Source: Bryobacterales bacterium (GTDB lineage: Bacteria; Acidobacteriota; Terriglobia; Bryobacterales; Bryobacteraceae). From it: a stretch of DNA of 7,681 nucleotides. The stretch spans positions 1 through 7,681 of the forward strand of contig PLMF01000351.1 of assembly GCA_003142355.1 (NCBI GenBank), given 5' to 3'. The notes below the pieces were generated by a model. That model ran no database searches. It had not been told where the DNA came from and worked only from the letters and a program-made list of their open reading frames with translations. A program made the translations under genes and the position numbers. Shown here piece after piece: positions 1 to 7,618 of the stretch; position 1 is the first letter of the stretch; every line of letters begins with the position of its first letter.

Positions 1-78
1 TTATCAATGAGAGAGTAACGCCCAGGCGGCCGGGTGAACAAGACCCGCAGTGGTAAGCGTCTGCCCGTAAACTTTAGT

Positions 79-98
79 CGGATACGGCCTGTTATCCG
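79..98 (-). repeat. Short hairpin just after the S46 peptidase stop
   Basis: CGGATA and TATCCG pair across 8 nt, starting 4 nt beyond the minus-strand stop codon (103-105). The position suits transcript end formation or 3' protection, but no T-tract follows on the minus strand, so I do not call it an intrinsic terminator. The rest of 1-102 shows nothing that I can interpret. Confidence 0.3.
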
Positions 99-102
99 GG
101 GG

Positions 103-2181
103 TTACTTCCCCAACAGCTCACCCACCAGCGCGGACGCGTTGAAGAGCTTGCGCAGCGCTTCGGTCATGGCCGCGGTGTGAACGGCGACGGTGCGGTTGG
201 TGGCGCCGTCGTAGATGAAGTCGCCGAGGAGGGATTCGATGTTGCCGTCGAAGACCAGGCCGACGATCTCGGCTTTGCCGTTGATCACCGGCGAGCCGGA
301 GTTGCCGCCGACGACGTCGTTGGTGGTGACGAAGTCGAGCGGGGTCGCGAGGTCGAGCTTGTCGCGGCCCGCGAGGTAGCGCGGCGGCAGGGCGAACGGG
401 CCTTCGAAATCGAAGCTCCGCGCGCGGTCGTAGAGCCCGTAGAACGTGGTCTTGTACGGCGCTTTGGTGCCGTTCATGGGATAGCCTTGCACCTGGCCGT
501 AGGACAGCCGCAGCGTGAACGTGGCATCGGGATACGCGGTCTTGCCGTAGACCGCGAAGCGCGCCTTGCCGAGTTGCTCGCCGGCCCGCTGCAAGACGCT
601 CGAGACGTTGTCCTCGGACCACTTGATCATCTCGCGCCGCATGGGATCGAGCTGGCGCGCCAGCACGATCATGGCGTCGTCGGAGGCGGCCATGGCCGCT
701 TCGCCGCCATCCACGAGCTTTCGGCGCAGGGCGGCGTCCGCCAGTTTTGTGCCGTTCACCAGCGCTGTGGCGGCTTCCTTGGGGGAGCGCCCGCCGAGCA
801 CGATCTTGAGGTATGGGTCGTTGGGGCCAAGCTCGGCCAGCGAATCCTCGAGGGCGCCGGTGAGACGGGCAATCTCAAGTGCCGGATAGAGGGGCGCCGG
901 CGAAAACATACGATACTTCAGCGAATCCAGTTGCGACTCGTGATAGCCGGCGAGCCGCTCGCCATCCGGCTTCTTGACCTCGGCCACATACTGCACGAGG
1001 TTCATGGCAAGGGAGGCGAATTGCGAGTTCAGCCCGCGGAAGAACTGATCCTCGATGCGGGTAGCGTCCTTCTTCTCGGCTTCGGCGATGGCGTCCCAGG
1101 CGCCGCCATAAGCGGCCTTCCACTGGGCGTTGCCCATCACCCTGGCCTTGAACTCTTCCTCTTCCTGTCGCTGCTTGGCCATGATGCCGGCGTCCAGCAA
1201 TCCCTTGTAGCGGCCCTCCGCGCTCTTCAGGCTGTTCTCGAGGCCAAAGATCATGGTGGCCGCCTGGCGGGCCTGCTCGGGGCCCAGCGCCGAGTACTGT
1301 TTCAGCGCGGCAATGCGGCTCTTGAGAAGCTTGATGGTGACCGGCTCGCCCGCATCGCGCAGAAACTCGAGTTGTGCCATGGTATCCAACCGGGCCGTGG
1401 AGCCGGGATGGCCGACCACGAACACCAGCTCGTTCTCGGCGGCGCCCTGGGGATTCCATTTCAGATAGTCCTTGGTGTCGAGCGGCTGGCCGTTCTCGTA
1501 AACGCGGAACAACGCCATGTCGAGGTCGTAGCGCGGATAGGTGAAGTTGTCGGGATCGCCGCCGAAGAAAGCGATCTGCTGCTCCGGCGCAAACACCAGG
1601 CGCACGTCGTTGTACTTCTTATACCGGTAGAGCCAGTATTCCCCGCCGTTATACAGCGTCACGACATCGGAGCGGAGGCCGGTCTTCTGCTGGCTCTCGC
1701 GCTCGATTTGGGCGATGGCAGCCTTGCGCGCGGCGAACTCCTGCTCGGGCGTTTTCGCGGTTTCGAGCGCCGACACGACGCGCGCGGTGACGTTGTCGAT
1801 GGAAACCAGCACGTTGACTTCGAGGTCCGGCGACTTCATCTCCTGGCCGGGCGTGGCGGCGTAGAAGCCGTCCTGGATGTAATCGTGCTCTTTGGTCGAG
1901 TTCTTCTGCAACTGGCCGCGGGCCACGTGATGGTTGGTCAGCAGCAGGCCGTGCGCGCTGACGAACGATCCCGATCCGCCGTCGTTCAAGCGAACCGAGG
2001 ACAGGCGAACATGATCGAGCCACTCCTGCGACGGCGAGAAGCGATACTTCTGCTGCAACTGTTTGAGCGGCGGATTGTCGAAGGTCCACATGCCCTCGTC
2101 GGCGCGAGAAGGAACGCCAGCCAGGAAGGCGCCGCACGCCACCAGGGCGGCCAGGGACCGGAGAGAGTCGAATGGATTCAT
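103..2181 (-). CDS. S46 family dipeptidyl-peptidase (DPP7-like), exported
   Basis: This encodes 692 residues, close to the usual length of about 700 for peptidase family S46. These enzymes remove dipeptides from the N-termini of oligopeptides in the periplasm or outside the cell. Residues 1-27 form a signal peptide with likely cleavage after A27 (PSRA|DEG). The mature start DEGMWTFDN is typical of the family. The chymotrypsin-like triad is visible: H85 in TNHH, D221 in LDMALFRVY and S628 in GGNSGSPV. The residue 18 after the serine is G646 (FDGN). In characterised members Gly here goes with DPP7-type preference for hydrophobic P1 residues, and Arg with the acidic preference of DPP11. The ATG at 2181 was chosen because a signal peptide follows it and GGAG lies 9 nt upstream; the open frame extends 80 codons further but that extension has no family features. 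The gene lies 85 bp downstream of the receiver-like gene and may be co-transcribed with it. The family is near certain; the substrate preference is inferred. Confidence 0.95.
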   Translation of the reverse strand: MNPFDSLRSLAALVACGAFLAGVPSRADEGMWTFDNPPLKQLQQKYRFSPSQEWLDHVRLSSVRLNDGGSGSFVSAHGLLLTNHHVARGQLQKNSTKEHDYIQDGFYAATPGQEMKSPDLEVNVLVSIDNVTARVVSALETAKTPEQEFAARKAAIAQIERESQQKTGLRSDVVTLYNGGEYWLYRYKKYNDVRLVFAPEQQIAFFGGDPDNFTYPRYDLDMALFRVYENGQPLDTKDYLKWNPQGAAENELVFVVGHPGSTARLDTMAQLEFLRDAGEPVTIKLLKSRIAALKQYSALGPEQARQAATMIFGLENSLKSAEGRYKGLLDAGIMAKQRQEEEEFKARVMGNAQWKAAYGGAWDAIAEAEKKDATRIEDQFFRGLNSQFASLAMNLVQYVAEVKKPDGERLAGYHESQLDSLKYRMFSPAPLYPALEIARLTGALEDSLAELGPNDPYLKIVLGGRSPKEAATALVNGTKLADAALRRKLVDGGEAAMAASDDAMIVLARQLDPMRREMIKWSEDNVSSVLQRAGEQLGKARFAVYGKTAYPDATFTLRLSYGQVQGYPMNGTKAPYKTTFYGLYDRARSFDFEGPFALPPRYLAGRDKLDLATPLDFVTTNDVVGGNSGSPVINGKAEIVGLVFDGNIESLLGDFIYDGATNRTVAVHTAAMTEALRKLFNASALVGELLGK

Positions 2182-2190
2182 GGTAAAAGG

Positions 2191-2196
2191 CTCCAA
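2191..2196 (-). promoter_or_regulatory. Ribosome-binding site of the S46 peptidase gene
   Basis: Read on the minus strand this is TTGGAG, leaving 9 nt before the ATG at 2181. It decides between that start and upstream in-frame codons. A TATAAA sequence on the same strand at 2201-2206 could be a -10 element, but I see no convincing -35, so a separate promoter for the peptidase is only a possibility. Confidence 0.6.
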
Positions 2197-2266
2197 CCCC
2201 TTTATACCGAATTTCCGCGGGGACGTCGCGTTTGTGGCCCGACCGCGCTGCTGCCGGCGAAGCAGC

Positions 2267-2779
2267 TCACGCGGAGCGGGCGTATAGCGTCGAGTACTTC
2301 TCCTGGTTCTTCCAGTGCAACCAGGCATTGCCGACCACGCGAAAGACCTCCCGGCTGTCGAACGGTTGAGCGAGAACGTTATAACCGCCGAGGTTGAGCA
2401 CCTCCGCCCACAGAGCATCATCCGCCAAGCGGGATGTCACGATGAGCAGGGGGGCGTGCTCCATGCGAGCGGTCTCGTCCAACAGATCGCGCCAGGTGCC
2501 GTCGATTAAGTCGGCTTCGCAGATCAGCACGGGGACGGCATTGTCCCGGAGGAAGGCGAGTGCTTCGGCCCGGCTCCGGACAACGTAATATTTCCACTTC
2601 GAATGCCGCAGAATCTGCGTCAGAAACCGGTGATCGTCGTCCAGTGGACTGACCAGCAAGACCTTCACTCCTTCACATTCGACCGGAATGGGGTTTTGCC
2701 AAAGTGAGTCGGGAGCGTCCGAGGTGTGGGGGTAGGATGATCGGGCAATTGCGGGGGCCTTTTGGAGAGTGTGCGGCAT
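2267..2779 (-). CDS. Degenerate (pseudo-)receiver domain protein
   Basis: This encodes 170 residues: a low-complexity N-terminus of about 35 residues, then one response-regulator receiver fold (about 37-155) and no output domain. The receiver pattern is recognisable: VKVLLVSP as strand 1, acidic residues D47-D49, the switch threonine T115 in LLIVTS and the closing motif AQPF. Two key residues are changed. The position of the phosphorylated aspartate in VLICEADLIDG holds glutamate (E88), and the invariant lysine before PF is glutamine (Q138). Normal phosphotransfer is therefore unlikely; the domain may be constitutive or only a protein-binding module. The ATG at 2779 was chosen over a GTG at 2845 because AAGAGG lies 9 nt upstream. 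It stands first in a possible two-gene unit with the S46 peptidase, divergent from the esterase. The fold is fairly sure; partner and role are unknown. Confidence 0.85.
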   Translation of the reverse strand: MPHTLQKAPAIARSSYPHTSDAPDSLWQNPIPVECEGVKVLLVSPLDDDHRFLTQILRHSKWKYYVVRSRAEALAFLRDNAVPVLICEADLIDGTWRDLLDETARMEHAPLLIVTSRLADDALWAEVLNLGGYNVLAQPFDSREVFRVVGNAWLHWKNQEKYSTLYARSA

Positions 2780-2788
2780 TGTCGTTGG

Positions 2789-2794
2789 CCTCTT
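2789..2794 (-). promoter_or_regulatory. Ribosome-binding site of the pseudo-receiver gene
   Basis: The minus strand reads AAGAGG with a 9-nt gap to the ATG at 2779. This supports the shorter reading frame over the GTG start 66 bp further upstream. Confidence 0.55.
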
Positions 2795-2925
2795 GTTGTG
2801 ATTCTCCGGGGTGGTTCGCACAGGCAGTGCGGACGTTCCCGACACCTAGAGGGAAGTCCTTACCCTGCCTAGAGCAAGACGAGTTTACCACGTCTTTATC
2901 CTAAATTATCAGATATTTCTGAATT

Positions 2926-2945
2926 TCCTCAGAAATTTCTGAGGA
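2926..2945. promoter_or_regulatory. Perfect 20-bp palindrome with an extra half-site, probable operator
   Basis: The two arms TCCTCAGAAA and TTTCTGAGGA are exact reverse complements and meet with no spacer. A third half-site TTTCTGA lies at 2916-2922 and pairs with TCAGAAA (2929-2935) across 6 nt, so three copies of one heptamer fall within 27 bp. The patch is A+T-rich in a high-GC setting. It sits about 150 bp from the pseudo-receiver start and about 190 bp from the esterase start, where a dimeric regulator could act on either gene. There is no T-tract that would make it an intrinsic terminator. The symmetry is seen directly; the operator role is inferred. Confidence 0.6.
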
Positions 2946-3114
2946 TATCGGCTTCCCAGATCCGGCAAGTCGGTAAAAATCAGGTTATGCTTGAAACGCG
3001 ATTCTCCAGGACAAAGCACCGGTTTGTGGTTTTTTTTCTGCTGGTTGCGGGTGGCGGGAACGGTCGGCACCGGGCCTGCCAGGGGAGCGGGTTCGCTAGA
3101 GCAGGTCGGCCTGA

Positions 3115-4314
<1,200 letters not shown>

Positions 4315-4328
4315 GACCCGCTCGCGCG

Positions 4329-5081
4329 TCAGTGTTTGGAGTGCAGGAATCTCTTCTGAACGTCGGGCCAGAACTCCGACGTGAGGTTACCAATGACGCC
4401 GCCCAGCAGGCTGGTGTACAAGCGGCCGGCCATCACCGTGCCTCTGACGCTGGCGGAAGGATAGTAGAGATTCGATGCCGCGATTCCCATCATCATGCCG
4501 CCCACGCCGGAGGAGTTGAATGCCGAGCGGCCGGAGTCCGTTCGCACGACGGCAATGCGGCTGACCGAATAAGCCGCACGCTTTAACACGCCGGCCGCAG
4601 GCCCCTTGCGGTAATACCGGGGGTCCTGGTGCAGCAGGTTGGCCAGCACGCCGGCGCTGAAGATGTTCTGCGTCCCGAAATCGGCGAAGGCGGCGCCGAT
4701 ACGCTCGCCGTATGCCCTATCGCCTTCTCCGTACTTGGGAGTCTGGTCGCCCCTTTGCGAAAACCCGGCCGCCATGGCCACGCTGGCGAAATTGAACGGG
4801 TCGACGATCTCTTTCCAGGCCAGATCCCACTTCTGTTTGGGGGTAAGCGGCGCAACCGGGATGCTCGAATCCCTCACCGTCTGGTAATCCGGCATCACTC
4901 CGAGAATCCGTTCTTCATTGAAGGGACTTGCCGGAACAACGTTTGCCGGCGGTGATTCGCTCGAATCGGCCGGAGCCTGCGCCCGCGCGCAAGCGCCAGC
5001 CAGCAGCCAACCGACAACCGCCGCCGCCGCGGCACTTCGTCCCGCGGATACGCCAATCCCGCAGTGTGATCGGCAGATCAC
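4329..5081 (-). CDS. Exported protein of unknown function, common in Acidobacteriota
   Basis: This encodes 250 residues. A long charged N-terminus leads into a hydrophobic segment (about 17-31) and an ARAQA cleavage-like site, so export is likely. The rest matches a family I recall from Acidobacteriota genomes without a known function. Its recurrent stretches are RILGVMPDYQTV (59-70), LTPKQKWDLAWKE (79-91), DPF (94-96), LLHQDPRYYRKG (149-160), SRIAVVRTDSGR (174-185) and a C-terminal EFWPDVQKR (236-244). The small-residue-rich segments at 192-205 and 219-233 could be amphipathic or membrane-associated. The only usual start in the frame is GTG 5081; an in-frame stop lies at 5115-5117, and no Shine-Dalgarno sequence precedes it. 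The start codon is inside an inverted repeat. I know no activity and propose none. The gene is probably real, given the signal peptide and family pattern. Confidence 0.85.
   Translation of the reverse strand: MICRSHCGIGVSAGRSAAAAAVVGWLLAGACARAQAPADSSESPPANVVPASPFNEERILGVMPDYQTVRDSSIPVAPLTPKQKWDLAWKEIVDPFNFASVAMAAGFSQRGDQTPKYGEGDRAYGERIGAAFADFGTQNIFSAGVLANLLHQDPRYYRKGPAAGVLKRAAYSVSRIAVVRTDSGRSAFNSSGVGGMMMGIAASNLYYPSASVRGTVMAGRLYTSLLGGVIGNLTSEFWPDVQKRFLHSKH
5066..5081 (-). repeat. Inverted repeat enclosing the GTG start codon
   Basis: GTGATC and GATCAC are exact reverse complements separated by 4 nt. On the minus strand the first three bases of the stem are the start codon of the exported-protein gene. 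A hairpin here could hide the start in the mRNA, or the site could bind protein in DNA. It is short enough that chance is possible. Confidence 0.4.
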
Positions 5082-5101
5082 TCGATTGACATGACGGTAG
5101 C

Positions 5102-5120
5102 GCGTAACCCGCTGTTACGC
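5102..5120. repeat. Inverted repeat GCGTAAC-N5-GTTACGC upstream of the exported-protein gene
   Basis: Two perfect 7-bp arms are separated by CCGCT. The site begins 20 bp before the GTG start of the minus-strand gene at 5081. That position suits a repressor operator or a 5'-UTR hairpin. There is no T-tract on either side, so it is unlikely to be the terminator of the TOPRIM gene that ends at 5332. Confidence 0.5.
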
Positions 5121-5331
5121 AATGACTCCAAAGGGCCACTGGGCCTGCGCTACTAGCCCCAATACGGTTCACTTAAGGGTGGCATCCCGACGCTTCCCGG
5201 ATGGCCGTTTGGGGTCGTTGACCTGCCAAAAGTCCGGTATGGCGACGTTACGGCCAAGTGACTTCAGGAAAAGCACTTCAGTACGCGAGGCGAGGGCGGT
5301 ACGAGAGCAGCGCCGGCGCAATAGTAGAGGG

Positions 5332-5985
5332 TCAAAGCCGGTAGAGTTCCTTAAACCACTGCACGAACGAGTCACCGTATTTCGATTGCGGGTCGAGAAT
5401 CTTCTTAGTTAGAGCAAGCCCTGGAGATTGGCCCGGGGGGTCTTGCCACGCCAGCCAGGTGTACAAGTTCGCCTTCGGAACATGGCAGTCCCGACACTTA
5501 GCCCCTCCGGACACAGCTGCGGCAACGCTGTCACATGCCAATTGCCACGTATACTCTTGCGCATCAGGAACCAAGTAGCGTAAGAAGGTTTCCAAGTCGC
5601 CCTGCGAGGTGTTGTCCGGCATAAGCCATACGCCGAACCGCTTCTCGTCGTTTTCTATCACCAGACCTGTTTGAGGCAACTCATCGGGAAGGCTCGGAAA
5701 AAGTGTGGCACACAGTTGCCGAATCCGCTGGTAGCGGCCGGCCATATGAATGTCGGCATCCAGCATCACGCCGAGTGTCTTGGCATTGCTTGCCTTGATT
5801 TCGGTCGTGAGATAGCCGGCCGCAAGGATCTGGTCTACGCTGTTTCCAACCTCAACCCAGACTGGCCACAGCCTTCTTTCCTCCGGCCAGTTGGTGTGGT
5901 CTTTCATCAGCCCGATAACTGAGTGCTTGTCATCGACGCCCTCTACGATCAAAATATTCGGGTAGTCTCGTTTTTGGTTAGGCAC
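5332..5985 (-). CDS. DUF3226-type TOPRIM-fold protein, partner of the ABC ATPase
   Basis: This encodes 217 residues with no signal peptide, so it is probably cytoplasmic. The N-terminal half has the TOPRIM signature: E15 in ILIVEGVDD on the first strand and the DxD pair D76/D78 in GVMLDAD. In active TOPRIM domains these residues bind Mg2+ for nucleic-acid cleavage or transfer. The following features fit DUF3226 as I remember it: GVWLMPDN (118-125), a GDLETF motif (129-134) and a late K-x-x-x-x-TWLAWQ-x-PPG block (171-185). A CRDCH sequence occurs at 164-168. The start is GTG 5985, 8 nt after the TGA of the ATPase gene; the frame is closed upstream at 6004-6006, leaving no other common start. 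The tight spacing suggests translational coupling. In OLD nucleases and PARIS an ABC ATPase controls a TOPRIM nuclease, so this is probably the effector. Nuclease activity and target are inferred, not shown. Confidence 0.85.
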   Translation of the reverse strand: MPNQKRDYPNILIVEGVDDKHSVIGLMKDHTNWPEERRLWPVWVEVGNSVDQILAAGYLTTEIKASNAKTLGVMLDADIHMAGRYQRIRQLCATLFPSLPDELPQTGLVIENDEKRFGVWLMPDNTSQGDLETFLRYLVPDAQEYTWQLACDSVAAAVSGGAKCRDCHVPKANLYTWLAWQDPPGQSPGLALTKKILDPQSKYGDSFVQWFKELYRL

Positions 5986-5993
5986 TCGCGTCT

Positions 5994-7121
5994 TCAGCGC
6001 ACTTCAATATCTCGTGAAGCGGCCACCGTTATTTCGTCTTCATCGTAGGGTACGGACCGTCTCTTGCCGGGTTCGATTCGCTGGACCGTTACTGATTTCT
6101 GTATATCGACGCTGGAGCAAATCTGCGCCAAACTGTACACGCAGTCATAGCTGTGTGTCGTGGCGAAAACCTGAACGTCCAACTCCTTCGCCGCATTATG
6201 AATGAGGCTCCACATCTGGGACATGACGCTGTAGTGCAAGCCTGTATCTATCTCGTCAACGAGTAGTACACCACCCTTACATTGCGTAATTGCGATTGCC
6301 ATGGCGAGCATGCGCCACATTCCGTCACCCATGCTGCCGATCGGTACAGGATGCTCCCATCCCGTGCGCTTGATGATGAATCCACCACGAGCCTGAGTTG
6401 GGTAGTACGGGGCGCTCGTCGCCTGCGCTGCGATTCTCTCGATATCAGGGTCAAGGAACTGCAAGGCTTTCAAGACCAGCCCTTCGGTTGGGCTTAGGGC
6501 GATCTTGTTCCACATCGAAACTAGTTCGTCCCCAGAGAAGGAGTCCGTAGTTATGAAATATGCCGGGGACGCATCGCTCGCGCGTTGGCGAGCCCGGCGG
6601 GCCGGCAAGTCCAACGCATCCGAAAAGAGCCCACCGGCACGAGTCAACGGAATAATGCCGACTGCCGGCTTGGGGTTCCCGCTCACCGCAAGAACAAGCC
6701 GCGAGATTAGACCACTCTCGTCATCGGGGCCAAGGATCTCCGCTTGGTCTCTCGGAGACAATTCGGCTATCGCATATTCGATTTCGCGAGGCGGAGATTG
6801 ATTCTTTGCAGAGATCCGGATCGATGAACCCGGCTGCACCTCGTGACCAGTAAAGAGATGGGAAACATCCAGTTCAACCGGCGAGCGCCTTGGAGGGCGG
6901 TCCCCAGTAGCCGAAATCATTGGAGGTAAACGCTCACCGCGTCGCCATAGCAACTGCCAGAGCGCCGTCGGATCGCCGACAGAGGAAAGGAGGTATATTG
7001 CCTCCAGCACCGACGTTTTACCACTGTTGTTCGTTCCGACGAGGAGATTGATCCGACCAAGGTCGTTCATCTCGAAAGAGTCGAATCCCCGATAGCCCTC
7101 TATTCGGATTGACGAAATCAT
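5994..7121 (-). CDS. ABC-type AAA ATPase (AAA_15/AAA_21, OLD/AriA-like)
   Basis: This encodes 375 residues. The N-terminus MISSIRIEGYRGF is the usual first strand of RecF/OLD-type ATPases. Walker A is GTNNSGKT (29-36, K35). An ABC-signature-like GSMGDG lies at 262-267. Walker B is GVLLVDEID (284-292, with D289 and catalytic E290), followed by a D-loop-like TGLH and the switch histidine H323 in ATTHS. The middle (about 50-255) lacks recognisable motifs; there is no long SMC-like coiled coil and no fused C-terminal TOPRIM domain, which separates it from OLD proteins. ATG 7121 was chosen because it starts the conserved first strand and GGTGGA precedes it; the frame stays open 46 codons upstream without family features. 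It lies 8 nt before the TOPRIM gene. The likely role is a dimeric sensor that holds or activates the TOPRIM partner. The ATPase call is firm; the defence role is inferred. Confidence 0.93.
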   Translation of the reverse strand: MISSIRIEGYRGFDSFEMNDLGRINLLVGTNNSGKTSVLEAIYLLSSVGDPTALWQLLWRRGERLPPMISATGDRPPRRSPVELDVSHLFTGHEVQPGSSIRISAKNQSPPREIEYAIAELSPRDQAEILGPDDESGLISRLVLAVSGNPKPAVGIIPLTRAGGLFSDALDLPARRARQRASDASPAYFITTDSFSGDELVSMWNKIALSPTEGLVLKALQFLDPDIERIAAQATSAPYYPTQARGGFIIKRTGWEHPVPIGSMGDGMWRMLAMAIAITQCKGGVLLVDEIDTGLHYSVMSQMWSLIHNAAKELDVQVFATTHSYDCVYSLAQICSSVDIQKSVTVQRIEPGKRRSVPYDEDEITVAASRDIEVR

Positions 7122-7550
7122 ACGTTCCACCAGTCCGGTTGCACCGTTCGGACGTCTCAACCGGAGGATAACACATCCCATGCGCGCGCGGCCCTTCGCT
7201 TGCGGCGCCTCTGGCGCCGAGCACGAGGAGACCAGTGGTGAACAGTGCGGGGGCGCCATTCCTTAGGTCCACTCGCAGGGTGACCTCTATGTACGCAATC
7301 CAGACCACATGTCCGCGAAACGCCCGTTGCTCACGTGTGGCAACTGATTGATAAATTCTGCCTGACGCCGCAGGCCCCACCGCTCCCGTAGGCAACCCCA
7401 GGCCTACTATGATAAGCCTCCTCTCCAGCCTTCCCGTGGCCCCTGATTTTGTCGTTCACACCCGACTTCACAGAATTTTCCGAGCCCCCTCAATAACTTA
7501 CGGCCTTCGCCCCCGTCCGGTGCAAAGTTCGCCTGCTACAGTAGTTGTCA
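7122..7550. other. Gene-free stretch upstream of the ATPase/TOPRIM pair
   Basis: I see no supported gene. Open frames here have no start signals or family features. The promoter for the minus-strand ATPase gene should lie here, but I could not find a convincing -35/-10 pair. One imperfect dyad, AGGTC-N12-GACCT, is at 7265-7286. The region may also contain the start of the transcript for the plus-strand gene at 7626. Confidence 0.5.
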
Positions 7551-7587
7551 AAAGGGCAGTCCCTTCCGGGCTGCCCTTTACTTTTTC
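7551..7587 (+). terminator. Terminator-like hairpin with T-rich tail
   Basis: The arms AAAGGGCAG (7551-7559) and CTGCCCTTT (7571-7579) pair perfectly. Inside them CCC and GGG extend the stem past one unpaired T to a TTCC loop, giving about 12 bp. The tail ACTTTTTC follows at 7580-7587. This is good intrinsic-terminator geometry on the plus strand only. No plus-strand gene precedes it in the preceding 3 kb, so it may instead act as an attenuator in the leader of the gene at 7626, or end a short unannotated RNA. Confidence 0.65.
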
Positions 7588-7593
7588 TAACGA

Positions 7594-7607
7594 AGGTCTA
7601 CAGACCT
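7594..7607 (+). repeat. Small inverted repeat in the leader of the gene at 7626
   Basis: AGGTCT and AGACCT flank AC. As RNA it would form a 5-bp stem with a TACA loop, 18 nt before the start codon and just ahead of the ribosome-binding site. With the hairpin at 7551-7579 it makes a two-hairpin leader. Confidence 0.4.
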
Positions 7608-7610
7608 GCC

Positions 7611-7618
7611 AGGAAAGG
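7611..7618 (+). promoter_or_regulatory. Ribosome-binding site of the truncated 3' gene
   Basis: AGGAAAGG lies 7 nt before the ATG at 7626 and supports that start. Confidence 0.6.

Noticed and set aside
2247..2266. GCTGCT-N8-AGCAGC hairpin right after the pseudo-receiver stop as a terminator
   Set aside because: No T-tract follows on the minus strand, and 6-bp G+C-rich dyads are common by chance in this DNA.
34..2397. A 787-codon plus-strand open frame across the whole S46 peptidase gene
   Set aside because: It is antisense to a gene with an intact triad, signal peptide and family length. Its translation is low-complexity, rich in G, V, R, E and L, as expected for the shadow of high-GC codon usage, and it shows no domain.
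2182..2421. N-terminal extension of the S46 peptidase by 80 residues
   Set aside because: It overlaps the pseudo-receiver gene in another frame and would bury the signal peptide; a good ribosome-binding site supports 2181.
7122..7259. N-terminal extension of the ATPase by 46 residues
   Set aside because: The extension is rich in P, A and R with no family match, while the ATG at 7121 opens exactly at the conserved first strand with a GGTGGA before it.
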